The notes under the pieces are model-generated. The model made no database searches. It saw only the letters and a list, made by a program, of their open reading frames with translations, and was not told the DNA's origin. The position numbers and the translations under genes were made by a program. Positions 18,105 through 26,487 of a stretch of DNA of 64,000 nucleotides are shown one piece after another. This stretch comes from an uncultured Desulfobacter sp. GTDB taxonomy: Bacteria > Desulfobacterota > Desulfobacteria > Desulfobacterales > Desulfobacteraceae. Within the stretch, counting starts at the first letter, position 1; each line of letters begins with the position of its first letter. The stretch lies in the NCBI RefSeq assembly GCF_963677125.1, contig NZ_OY781882.1, forward strand, positions 1,744,501 to 1,808,500, in the 5' to 3' direction.

Positions 18105-18596
18105 ATGTTAATCACCTTTGACCTCGACGATACGCTCATCTGCTGGCAGCCGGAAACACCTACCGAACCAGTAAAACTGCCTTGGTACAAAAAGTGGTTT
18201 CCCATTGAACCTTTGCGCTACGGCACCGTAGATCTATTCAGAAAGTTGCGAAATTACGGCTGGCAGATAGGCATATATACCACCTCCCACAGAAAAGCCA
18301 AATACATCAAAAAACTGTTCAACCTGCACGGCCTTAAGCTGGATCTTGTGATAAACCAGGATGAACATGAAAAAATTGTAAAAAATCTAAAAGAAAAAAG
18401 AAAGCCATCCAAGCTTCCCAACAGGGTGAACTCCCACTTGCATATAGATGATTCCGAAGGGGTTTTGGTTGAGGGACAACGTTTTCAGTTCCGGGCCCTG
18501 GTCGTTGATCCCCTTGATTCCAACTGGACGAAAAAGGTTTTGGCAGAATCTATTAACGTGACCCAAATGCTTGAACAGGGCTGCTACCGGACGTAA
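18105..18596 (+). CDS. HAD-superfamily hydrolase
   Basis: 163 residues with the HAD motifs in order: DLDDT (nucleophile Asp6 and Asp8), YTTSHR as motif II, a Lys-rich stretch, and HIDDSEGV near 121-128 as motif IV. There is no large cap insertion, so it should act on a sizeable or macromolecular phosphate. GGAGG precedes the ATG. A terminator follows at 18632. It lies just before the C-P lyase operon but is separated from it by the terminator and a 310-base gap, so a functional link is doubtful. Confidence 0.85.
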   Translation: MLITFDLDDTLICWQPETPTEPVKLPWYKKWFPIEPLRYGTVDLFRKLRNYGWQIGIYTTSHRKAKYIKKLFNLHGLKLDLVINQDEHEKIVKNLKEKRKPSKLPNRVNSHLHIDDSEGVLVEGQRFQFRALVVDPLDSNWTKKVLAESINVTQMLEQGCYRT

Positions 18597-18631
18597 CGCG
18601 CATTAAGCCTACTACAGATCCTTAAAAAACA

Positions 18632-18670
18632 GGGGTCACCTACGTTTCCAAAAGTAGGCGCCCCCTTTTT
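18632..18670 (+). terminator. Rho-independent terminator after HAD gene
   Basis: GGGGTCACCTAC (18632-18643) pairs with GTAGGCGCCCC (18654-18664) with one bulge, followed by five T residues at 18666-18670. Confidence 0.8.
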
Positions 18671-18983
18671 CATCTTCAAAGAATCCACCAATAAATTATT
18701 GAATTTCCGTACTTTCTAATCATGACGGGTCTGGGCATTGACAAATCAAGTCAGCCCATGGCTGTGTTATGTTAGGATTGTGCGAGCACACATTAGTTCT
18801 CTTTTTCAAACCATTCTGATCGTAACAATCTGATAACAATTCATTAATATCTCCCAAATCATAGCAAGATAAATCATTGATTATTCAAAACTACAATCAT
18901 GGTTGATCAGGTGTGTCAACACCCGGGCTCAGCCCTTAACGAAACAAGACAGAAATTGAAGAACTCATTAAAGTTTTAAATAA
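18671..18983. other. Gap upstream of the phn operon
   Basis: No coding frame is seen. The region should hold the phn promoter. I found no convincing -35/-10 pair and no repeated CTGTCAT-type Pho boxes. An imperfect inverted repeat, GTTGAtCAGGTGTGtCAAC, near 18902-18920 could be an operator. Confidence 0.4.
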
Positions 18984-19457
18984 ATGACATTTGAAAGCAA
19001 TGAAATCACCGGCAACAGCGACATCAAAGAACAGCGCAAGGAATGGATCGGCCTTTTGGGATCAGCTGATCCCCATTGGCTTGAGCAGCAGAAAGAAAGT
19101 CTGGGGCTGGATCTCACAGCGGATGTTATGGTCCAGCCGGAAACCGGAATGATTATGATGCAGGCCCGCCAGGATGGGGCAGGTCCCAGGTTCAATTTGG
19201 GGGAAGTGACCGTATCCCGATGTATTCTCAAGCTGGATGGGGTCATGGGCTATGCCATGGTTATGGGATGCAACCTTCAGCACGCCAAGCTGGCTGCCCT
19301 GTTTGACGCCATGTTCCAGATGCCCAACACCGGAGATAGCCTCAGGAAAAATCTGGTTCCGGAACTTCGCCGGATGAAGAAAGAGCGCCGGGACAAAGAG
19401 GCCTGGGATGTCCGGTCGTCAAAAGTGGAATTTTTCACCATGAAGCGGGGAGAATAA
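18984..19457 (+). CDS. phnG: C-P lyase subunit PhnG
   Basis: Part of the PhnGHIJ core complex, which transfers alkyl phosphonates onto ATP ribose and then cleaves the C-P bond. The 157 residues match the family (about 150). RKEWIGLLGSADP at the start and GYAMVMGCNLQHAKLAALFD in the C-terminal half are typical. First gene of the operon; phnH follows after a single base. No strong ribosome site stands before the ATG at 18984. Confidence 0.95.
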   Translation: MTFESNEITGNSDIKEQRKEWIGLLGSADPHWLEQQKESLGLDLTADVMVQPETGMIMMQARQDGAGPRFNLGEVTVSRCILKLDGVMGYAMVMGCNLQHAKLAALFDAMFQMPNTGDSLRKNLVPELRRMKKERRDKEAWDVRSSKVEFFTMKRGE

Positions 19458-19458
19458 G

Positions 19459-20037
19459 ATGAAATCAGGCTTTGCCTCCCAGACCTTTGACAGCCAAAAG
19501 GTATTTCGGACGATTCTTGGCGCCATGGCCTCGCCTGGACAGATTATGACACTGGATATAGATATGGATTTTCAGGAGCCGGTTCATCATGCCTCAGGCG
19601 CCATCCTGCTGACCCTCATGGATTTCGAAACCCCGTTCTGGACAGATCTTGAAAACCAAAATGCCGCCGTGCAGTGGCTTAGATTTCACACCGGCGCACC
19701 GTATATTCATAGCGCCGCCCATGCCGGATTTGCTCTGGTGACGGATTACGATACTTTCGACACCCCGGAGCAGTTCAATCCAGGCACCATAGAGTCTCCG
19801 GACCAGTCAACGACCCTGATTGTCCACACCCGGGGCTTAGACGACCGGGGAAGAATCCGGTTGACCGGCCCCGGCATCAAGAAAGAGCGCTTCATCAATC
19901 TTAAAGGCATCAAAGAAAATTTTTTTACCAAACGCAAAAATATCGTGCAGGCCTACCCATTGGGGATCGACATGATCTTTGTCTGCGACCGTCAGTTCAC
20001 GGCCATTCCCAGAACAACTGCCCTGGAGGTGCTCTGA
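19459..20037 (+). CDS. phnH: C-P lyase subunit PhnH
   Basis: Core-complex subunit required for phosphonate breakdown. 192 residues, the usual length. It opens with SGFASQTFDSQKVFRTIL and carries the family's GPGIK segment before the C-terminal PLGIDMIFVC. GGGGAG lies well placed before the ATG. Its TGA overlaps the phnI ATG by one base (TGATG), indicating coupling. Confidence 0.95.
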   Translation: MKSGFASQTFDSQKVFRTILGAMASPGQIMTLDIDMDFQEPVHHASGAILLTLMDFETPFWTDLENQNAAVQWLRFHTGAPYIHSAAHAGFALVTDYDTFDTPEQFNPGTIESPDQSTTLIVHTRGLDDRGRIRLTGPGIKKERFINLKGIKENFFTKRKNIVQAYPLGIDMIFVCDRQFTAIPRTTALEVL

Positions 20038-21158
20038 TGTATGTGGCGGTCAAAGGCGGAGAGAACGCGGTCAAACACAGCAGGCGTTTGGTGGCCAAGG
20101 CCAGACGAGGAGATCAATCTCTGAGTCAGATCCAGGTGGAACAGATTATGAACCAGATGGCCCTGGCTGTAGACCGGGTCATGGCCGAAGGGTCGCTTTA
20201 CGATCCACTGGCAGCCGCGACGGCCATTCGCCAGGCCCAAGGAGACCTGGTAGAGGCGGTGTTTCTGGTCAGAGCTTTTAGAACCACTCTGCCCAGGTTC
20301 GGCAATTCAAAACCTGCCGCCACCGACAAGATGCGGCTTTTCAGGCGGATTTCAGGCATCTTCAAGGACATTCCTGGCGGACAGATCCTGGGCCCCACCT
20401 ACGATTATACCCACCGGCTCATTGAGTTTGAGGGGCAGGAGAATCAAACGGAACAGTCGCCCTCCGAGCCCAATCATCCAGAAATTGATCCTATTGATGA
20501 AAAATTCATCCCCTGGGTTCAAAACCTGCTGGTGAAACAAGACCTGATACCCGAAATCCAAGAGGAATTAATCGGAGCGCCCGTACCGGATCTGACCCGT
20601 CAGCCGTTAAAACTGCCGGCCGGGCGGGAGGTCAGGCTCCAGAACATGGCCCGGGGGGATGAGGGGTTCCTGCTGGCCTCGGCCTATTCACTACAGCGGG
20701 GATTCGGCCTGGACCGGCACCCGTTTCTGGGAGAATTAAGGGTCGGCTGGACCACGCTGGTCTACACCCCGCCGGAGCTGGGTTTTGAAATTGAAATCGG
20801 TGAAGTCAAACTCACCGAATGCTTTATGGTCAACCGGACCAACGGCGGTGAAAACACAAAAGCCGGGCTGGAAAACGGTTACGGCATTATCTTCGGCCAA
20901 AACGAACGCAAGGCCATGTCCGTGGCCCTGCTGGACCGGTCCCTGACAAAGGCCGGCAAAGGAGAAGACCGGATAGAGTATCCGGCCCAGGATCAGGAAT
21001 TTATCCTTGCCCACAGCGACAATGTTGAATCATCAGGGTTTGTACAGCACCTGAAACTGCCCCACTATGTGGATTTCCAGTCCGAGTTGGTCTTTATCCG
21101 GAACCAAAACAAGGGCAAAAGATCCCAAACAAAAGGAAAGACTGCTTCTCGTGTATAA
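20037..21158 (+). CDS. phnI: C-P lyase subunit PhnI (nucleosidase)
   Basis: Catalyses, with PhnG, PhnH and PhnL, displacement of adenine from ATP by phosphonate to give ribose-1-phosphonate-5-triphosphate. 373 residues against about 354 in E. coli; the extra length is in an acidic middle segment (near 140-160) and a basic tail. MYVAVKGGENAV at the start and LPHYVDFQSELVFIRN near the end are family hallmarks. The end overlaps the probable phnJ start by 8 bases. Confidence 0.95.
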   Translation: MYVAVKGGENAVKHSRRLVAKARRGDQSLSQIQVEQIMNQMALAVDRVMAEGSLYDPLAAATAIRQAQGDLVEAVFLVRAFRTTLPRFGNSKPAATDKMRLFRRISGIFKDIPGGQILGPTYDYTHRLIEFEGQENQTEQSPSEPNHPEIDPIDEKFIPWVQNLLVKQDLIPEIQEELIGAPVPDLTRQPLKLPAGREVRLQNMARGDEGFLLASAYSLQRGFGLDRHPFLGELRVGWTTLVYTPPELGFEIEIGEVKLTECFMVNRTNGGENTKAGLENGYGIIFGQNERKAMSVALLDRSLTKAGKGEDRIEYPAQDQEFILAHSDNVESSGFVQHLKLPHYVDFQSELVFIRNQNKGKRSQTKGKTASRV

Positions 21159-21975
21159 TTTTGCCTATCTGGACGAACAGACAAAAAAAATGATCCGAAG
21201 AGCCGTGCTCAAGGCCATGGCCATCCCCGGATTTCAGGTGCCCTTTGGCGGGCGTGAGATGCCGCTGCCCTACGGGTGGGGAACAGGCGGTATCCAGCTT
21301 ACCGCCTCCCTTCTGGGAAAGGCAGACACCCTTAAAGTGATTGATCAGGGCTCGGACGATACGGTTAATGCCGTGAGCATCAAGGATTTTTTCAAAAAAA
21401 CCGCCAGCATTGCCATCACTGAGCAGACCATCAAGGCCTCCATAATCCAGACCCGGCACAGGATACCCGAAACGCCGTTGACCGAGGGTCAGATCATGGT
21501 CTACCAGGTCCCCATTCCAGATCCCTTGCAGTTCATTGAGCCCCGGCGGCCGGAAGCGGCCAAGATGCATGCATTTGCGGAATACGGTACCATGTATGTC
21601 AAACTCTACGAGGATATTGCCAAGCACGGCCGCATTGCGCTCTCCTTTGATTATCCGGTTCTGGTGAATCACCGGTATATCATGAGTCCCTCTCCCAACC
21701 CTAAATTTGACAACCCCAAGCTCCACCAATCCCCCGCTATTCACCTCTTTGGCGCGGGCCGGGAGAAGCGTATCTATGCCGTGCCCCCATATACAGATGT
21801 GGTCAGCCTGGATTTTGATGATTTTCCCTTTGAACTGGAAAAGTGGCAAAAAGCCTGCGCCATCTGCGGCGCCAGAACATCTTTTCTTGATGAAATCCTC
21901 ACCGATGACGACGGCACACGAATGTTTGTCTGCTCTGATACCGAGTATTGCCAAAAGCGTAAGGAGGGCTCATGA
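21151..21975 (+). CDS. phnJ: C-P lyase radical SAM subunit PhnJ
   Basis: The radical SAM enzyme that breaks the carbon-phosphorus bond. YNFAYLDEQTKKMIRRA starts the conserved part. Near the C-terminus Cys235, Cys238 and Cys260 give the CX2CX21C pattern of the iron-sulfur ligands, and the Cys of SDTEYC (about 267) matches the catalytic cysteine. The start is uncertain. A GTG at 21151 overlapping the phnI stop fits the family best, while an in-frame ATG at 21067 would add 28 residues that are only phnI sequence in another frame. The stop overlaps phnK by 4 bases. Confidence 0.94.
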   Translation: MYNFAYLDEQTKKMIRRAVLKAMAIPGFQVPFGGREMPLPYGWGTGGIQLTASLLGKADTLKVIDQGSDDTVNAVSIKDFFKKTASIAITEQTIKASIIQTRHRIPETPLTEGQIMVYQVPIPDPLQFIEPRRPEAAKMHAFAEYGTMYVKLYEDIAKHGRIALSFDYPVLVNHRYIMSPSPNPKFDNPKLHQSPAIHLFGAGREKRIYAVPPYTDVVSLDFDDFPFELEKWQKACAICGARTSFLDEILTDDDGTRMFVCSDTEYCQKRKEGS

Positions 21976-22757
21976 GCCCTCTTCCCCCGGACCTGCCCCT
22001 GCTGCGTGTCCAGAACCTGTCCAAGTTCTACGGCAGAAACATGGGGTGCAACAATATCAGTTTTGAGTTAGCCCAGGGCGAGGTTATCGGCATTGTGGGC
22101 GAATCCGGTTCCGGCAAATCCACCCTGCTCAAATGCATTGCAGGCACCGAAACTCCGACCAACGGCTCGGTTTTTTTCAACTCATCCTTTGGCTTTCTGG
22201 ACCTGATTAAGGCCAATGAAATTCTGCTGCGCAAAATTGCCCGGACCCAGACCGGCTTTGTCACACAAAATCCCAGGGACGGTCTGCGCATGAACATCTC
22301 GGCCGGCGGCAACATCGGCGAGCGCCTCATGGCCAACGGCATGCGCAACTACACGCAAATCCGAAAAATTGCTTTGGACTGGCTTGAACGGGTGGAGATT
22401 GATCCGGAGCGTATCAATGACCTGCCCACCACCTTTTCAGGCGGCATGCAGCAGCGGCTCCAGATTGCGGCCAACCTGGTTTCAGATCCTAAAATTGTGC
22501 TGATGGATGAACCCACATCCGGGCTGGATGTCTCGGTCCAGGCCCGGCTTATTGATGTCTTAAGAAAACTTGTGGCGGGCCTCAAACTCTCCATGATCCT
22601 GGTCACCCATGACCTTGCCGTGGCCAGACTGCTCAGTCACAGGCTTTATGTCATGAAAAAGGGCCGGATCGTTGAATCGGGCTTAAGTGACCAGATTCTG
22701 GATGACCCCAGAGAACCCTATACCCAGCTGCTGGTCTCATCCATCCTTAAACCCTAA
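21972..22757 (+). CDS. phnK: ABC-type ATPase PhnK of the C-P lyase complex
   Basis: 261 residues of an ABC ATPase that binds the C-P lyase core rather than a transporter. Walker A is GESGSGKST, the signature is TFSGGMQQRLQIA, and Walker B is IVLMDEPTSGLD. It starts by ATGA overlap with phnJ. Its similarity to oligopeptide-transporter ATPases is normal for PhnK, and its place between phnJ and phnL settles the identity. Confidence 0.95.
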   Translation: MSPLPPDLPLLRVQNLSKFYGRNMGCNNISFELAQGEVIGIVGESGSGKSTLLKCIAGTETPTNGSVFFNSSFGFLDLIKANEILLRKIARTQTGFVTQNPRDGLRMNISAGGNIGERLMANGMRNYTQIRKIALDWLERVEIDPERINDLPTTFSGGMQQRLQIAANLVSDPKIVLMDEPTSGLDVSVQARLIDVLRKLVAGLKLSMILVTHDLAVARLLSHRLYVMKKGRIVESGLSDQILDDPREPYTQLLVSSILKP

Positions 22758-22767
22758 AGGTTTTGCC

Positions 22768-23502
22768 ATGAAAAATATGGACCCCATACTCACCCTGATC
22801 AACCTTCACAAGGACTTTATCTTCCACCACCAGGGCGGCACACGCCTGTCGGTGCTGGACAATTTTTCCATGAAGTTCTATCCCTCCTGCACCAGCATTC
22901 TCACCGGCCCTTCGGGTGTGGGCAAGAGTACCCTGCTGCGCATGATCTATGCCGGGTACAGTACCCCTAAAGGCAAAATTTTGGTCCGTCATAGGGACAG
23001 AACTGTGGATATCGCATCGGCGCCGCCGGCGCTGGTTTATGAGATCCGATTGCATACCATCGGTTATGTCAGCCAATTTTTAAGGGTCGTGCCCCGTGTA
23101 TCAGCCCTGGATACGGTGATTGAGCCCCTGGTAGCCAGAGGAACAGCCGAATCCAAAGCAAAAGTAAAGGGAAAAGAGCTGCTGGAACGGCTGCGCATCC
23201 CGGAAAATCTTTGGGGTCTGTCCGCCACAACCTTTTCTGGCGGAGAACAGCAACGCATAAACATTGCCCGGGGATTTATCGCTCCCTACCCTGTGATGCT
23301 TCTGGATGAGCCCACCGCCTCCCTGGATCCTAAAAACAAGCAGACCGTCATTGATCTGATAACCGAAAGCGTAGATGCGGGCACCTGTGTCATCGGGGTT
23401 TTCCACGACAAAGCCGATCAGGAAAAAATCAAGGGCCGGGCCGTGAATATGGCCCCGGCAACAGTCTGCCCGCAGACTGAAAAACAGGAGGTACAGGCAT
23501 GA
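22768..23502 (+). CDS. phnL: ABC-type ATPase PhnL of the C-P lyase pathway
   Basis: 244 residues. Walker A is GPSGVGKST, the signature is TFSGGEQQRINIARG, and Walker B is VMLLDEPTASLD. It is needed with PhnGHI for the first step of phosphonate activation. The ATG at 22768 is preferred to one at 22687 that would extend into phnK, and AAAGG lies before it. The stop overlaps phnM by 4 bases. Confidence 0.94.
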   Translation: MKNMDPILTLINLHKDFIFHHQGGTRLSVLDNFSMKFYPSCTSILTGPSGVGKSTLLRMIYAGYSTPKGKILVRHRDRTVDIASAPPALVYEIRLHTIGYVSQFLRVVPRVSALDTVIEPLVARGTAESKAKVKGKELLERLRIPENLWGLSATTFSGGEQQRINIARGFIAPYPVMLLDEPTASLDPKNKQTVIDLITESVDAGTCVIGVFHDKADQEKIKGRAVNMAPATVCPQTEKQEVQA

Positions 23503-24695
23503 CGCTTCTTATCACAGGCGGCCCGGTATTTGACGGCGCAAGCCTGATACCCCAGGGCACCGTCTTGGTACACAACGGACGCATCGTTGAAGTAACATCA
23601 GGTATATCTGCAGCCCCCAAAGAGCTTAATTCCCAAAGCGATTTGCACACCATCAATACCCAAGGCAATCTGATCATGCCGGGACTCGTCGACCTTCACT
23701 CGGACAGTCTGGAACGATCCATTGAAAAGCGCAAAGGGGTGTTTTTCGACATAGAATTCGCCCTGCTCAACCTGGACCGGCACCTGGCCACCTGCGGCAT
23801 CACCAGTTTCTTTCATGCCATGAGCTTTGCCGATAACGAACTGGGACTGCGCTCTCCGGCCACCGCCGCAGACTGCGTAAGAAGAATCAAGGCCTTTACC
23901 AACTGTGCCCAATCCCTGGTCCGGCACAACACCCATATCCGCTACGAGGTGGGATCAAGGCAAAGCTTTGAGATCATTCTCGAACTTTTAGATGAAGGCC
24001 TGGTGGACCTTGTCTCCATCATGGACCACACCCCGGGCCAGGGCCAGTTCAAATCCCTGGCCGACTACATGACCTTCCACCTGGCCGAGTATGACCTGAC
24101 CCGGGCAGAGATAGAGACACGGGTCCGGGAAAAACAGACCGGTAATCGGGAAGCCTGGGATATGGTAACCACCCTGGCGCATGCTGTCATGGCCCACGGT
24201 ATTCCCATGCTCAGCCACGATGACGACACCCCGGAAAAGGTGGACCTGGTCCGATCCATGGGGGTTGAGGCCACTGAGTTTCCTGTATCCATGGCAGCGG
24301 CCGAACGGGCATCAAACACAGGGATGGCGGTTTTCATGGGGTCGCCTAACCTGATCCGGGATGCCTCAACCAACGGAAATCTAAAAGCCTCCCAGGTTCT
24401 TGAAACCGGAATGCTTACGGGCCTGGTTTCGGACTATTATCCGGAATCCCTGCTCCAGGCCGCCTTCAAGGCCGGCCACAGAATCAACAATCTGCAAGCG
24501 GGCCTGGCTGCCGTCACCTCCGGGCCCGGACAGTATATCAATCCGGAAACGGGACCGGGCCGGCTTTGCTCCGGTGCCCCTGCAGACATTCTCATTGTAA
24601 ACCAGGACCATGCCTGGGCGCATATCACCCTGGCTTTTGTCAACGGACGTCAGGTGTTCAGCATTGAAGCACCGCGTGTGTCCAAAGCCGTATAA
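23499..24695 (+). CDS. phnM: Alpha-D-ribose 1-methylphosphonate 5-triphosphate diphosphatase PhnM
   Basis: Amidohydrolase-fold enzyme that removes pyrophosphate from the triphosphate intermediate before PhnJ acts. 398 residues. Metal-site motifs are GLVDLHSDSLE, MDHTPGQGQF and LSHDDDTPEKV, and the C-terminal strand PADILIVNQ is typical. An ATGA overlap couples it to phnL. It is followed by phnC after nine bases. phnN and phnP, which follow phnM in E. coli, are absent. Confidence 0.95.
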   Translation: MTLLITGGPVFDGASLIPQGTVLVHNGRIVEVTSGISAAPKELNSQSDLHTINTQGNLIMPGLVDLHSDSLERSIEKRKGVFFDIEFALLNLDRHLATCGITSFFHAMSFADNELGLRSPATAADCVRRIKAFTNCAQSLVRHNTHIRYEVGSRQSFEIILELLDEGLVDLVSIMDHTPGQGQFKSLADYMTFHLAEYDLTRAEIETRVREKQTGNREAWDMVTTLAHAVMAHGIPMLSHDDDTPEKVDLVRSMGVEATEFPVSMAAAERASNTGMAVFMGSPNLIRDASTNGNLKASQVLETGMLTGLVSDYYPESLLQAAFKAGHRINNLQAGLAAVTSGPGQYINPETGPGRLCSGAPADILIVNQDHAWAHITLAFVNGRQVFSIEAPRVSKAV

Positions 24696-24704
24696 GGAGA
24701 TGTT

Positions 24705-25541
24705 ATGAATTCCCAATCCGTGCTCACCGTTAACAACCTGACCAAAATCTTTAACCCCGATATCACCGCCGTGGATGATGTCTCTTTTTCGGTGAACCAG
24801 GGGGAACTTGTGGCCATCCTCGGACCTTCGGGAGCCGGGAAATCCACTTTGCTGCGCTGTTTGAACCGGCTGATCCCAAGGACAACCGGGGAGATCCGCA
24901 TCCACGGAGAAGACATTACCCGGTGCCGGGGCCAAAATCTTCTCAAACTCAGGTCCGATGTGGGCATGGTCTTCCAGCAGTTCAACCTGGTGCCCCGTCT
25001 CACGGTATTTGAAAATGTTCTGGCAGGTCGCCTCAGTCTATGTTCCAACCTGTTCTGGTCAATGGCCTCGGTGTTCAAAATTTTCAAAGAAACAGAAAAG
25101 CAGAAAGCCTTTGAGGCCCTTACCCAGGTTGGGATCTCCCATCTGGCCCCAAAGCGGGCGGACAGCCTCTCCGGCGGACAGCAGCAGCGGGTGGCCATTG
25201 CCAGGACCCTGGCCCAGGAGCCCAGCGTTGTCCTGGCGGACGAACCTGTGGCCAGTCTGGATCCGGCAAGTTCCCACCGGGTCATGGGTATTCTCAAAAA
25301 AATCTGTGACTCCCGGAGCATCCCTGTCCTGATCAACCTTCACCAGGTAGACCTGGCACAGCAGTACGCCGACCGGATCATCGGTATTCAGGACGGCCGC
25401 CTGGTCTTTGACGGCCCTGTGGATAAGTTCACCCCCCCGATTGCCAAAACCATTTACGGGGCGGAGTTTGAATCGGCTGTCTGTTCAGCACATATCAATT
25501 CCGTCCCGGACACGGCCAAAGAAAAAACCTTTGCCGCATAA
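24705..25541 (+). CDS. phnC: Phosphonate ABC transporter ATPase PhnC
   Basis: 278 residues, the importer's ATPase. Walker A is GPSGAGKSTLL, the signature is LSGGQQQRVAIA, and the family phrase VFQQFNLVPRLTVFENVLAG is split across the Q-loop region. AAGGAG stands at the right distance before the ATG. In this operon the transporter genes follow the lyase genes, the reverse of the E. coli order. Confidence 0.95.
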   Translation: MNSQSVLTVNNLTKIFNPDITAVDDVSFSVNQGELVAILGPSGAGKSTLLRCLNRLIPRTTGEIRIHGEDITRCRGQNLLKLRSDVGMVFQQFNLVPRLTVFENVLAGRLSLCSNLFWSMASVFKIFKETEKQKAFEALTQVGISHLAPKRADSLSGGQQQRVAIARTLAQEPSVVLADEPVASLDPASSHRVMGILKKICDSRSIPVLINLHQVDLAQQYADRIIGIQDGRLVFDGPVDKFTPPIAKTIYGAEFESAVCSAHINSVPDTAKEKTFAA

Positions 25542-25596
25542 CCTATGACAACTAACATTTGTTCCATCACCCCATTATTTTTGTAAGGAGAAACCA

Positions 25597-26484
25597 ATGA
25601 ATTTTTTGAAGAAACTTTTGCTTACCCTGTTCTGCCTGTCTATGACGGCAGCTGCCAGTGTCAATGCAGCCCCGAACTGGCCGGACAAAATCAGGGTCGG
25701 CCTAATCCCCACCGAGGGAGGTGCTGACATTCAAGTACGGTTTGCGCCGCTTATGGCGCACCTGGAAAAAAACCTGGGCATCAAAGTCGAGGCGTTTTCC
25801 GCCTCTGATTATGCAGGCATCATCACCGCTATGGCCCATAAGCACATCGACTTTGCCTATTTCGGCCCCAAGTCCTATGTGGAAGCTTCTGCAAGGGCCG
25901 GTGCCGAAGCCCTGGCACTGGAGCTGGACAAGACCGGTGCCAAAGGCTACTACGGCATCATCATCACCCAAAAGGGTTCTGGGATAACCACCCTGGACCA
26001 GGCCATTAACAAAACCCACACCTTTTCCTTTACCGATCCCAACTCCACCTCAGGGTGCCTGGTGCCCAGCGTACTTTTCTACCGCGACCTGAAGACCAAT
26101 CCTGAAAAACTGTTTACCGAAGTCTCTTTTTCCGGATCTCACGGTGCCTCTATCCTGGCTGTGAAGAACGCTAAAATCGAAGTGGCCTCCACCAACAACA
26201 TCGACCTGGACCGAATGATTGAAAAAGGGGCTGTTTCAAAAGACGACTTCAACATCATCTGGACTTCCGAGCTGATTCCCGGCGCCCCCATGGCCGGCAG
26301 AAAAGATCTGCCCGCCAGTCTCAAGGCTGCTTTTACAGGTGCTTTGATGGCCTTTAACTTTGATGAGGCCGGCATTGAAAAGCTACAGAACGGCGGTTAT
26401 GCCCCGGTAAGCGACACCACCTATGACGTGGTCCGGTATATGAAGCGGTTGAAAGCCAAACTCCAGGAGAAAAAAGGAAACTAA
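25597..26484 (+). CDS. phnD: Phosphonate-binding periplasmic protein PhnD
   Basis: 295 residues with a cleavable signal peptide (about 25 residues, ending VNAA). The mature part starts with IRVGLIPTEGG and has the ligand-binding type segments FAYFGPKSYVEA and TDPNSTSGCLVPS, where the Ser/Thr cluster contacts the phosphonate group. An AAGGAG ribosome site lies before the ATG. Ligand range (2-aminoethyl- or methylphosphonate, phosphite) cannot be read from the sequence. Confidence 0.95.
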   Translation: MNFLKKLLLTLFCLSMTAAASVNAAPNWPDKIRVGLIPTEGGADIQVRFAPLMAHLEKNLGIKVEAFSASDYAGIITAMAHKHIDFAYFGPKSYVEASARAGAEALALELDKTGAKGYYGIIITQKGSGITTLDQAINKTHTFSFTDPNSTSGCLVPSVLFYRDLKTNPEKLFTEVSFSGSHGASILAVKNAKIEVASTNNIDLDRMIEKGAVSKDDFNIIWTSELIPGAPMAGRKDLPASLKAAFTGALMAFNFDEAGIEKLQNGGYAPVSDTTYDVVRYMKRLKAKLQEKKGN

Positions 26485-26487
26485 ACC

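Noticed and set aside
18671..18983. Pho boxes for PhoB control of phn
   Set aside because: I looked for repeated CTGTCAT-like sites at 11-base spacing and found none convincing.
21094..21954. A 286-residue minus-strand frame
   Set aside because: It lies fully opposite phnJ, which is unmistakable, and shows no family motif.
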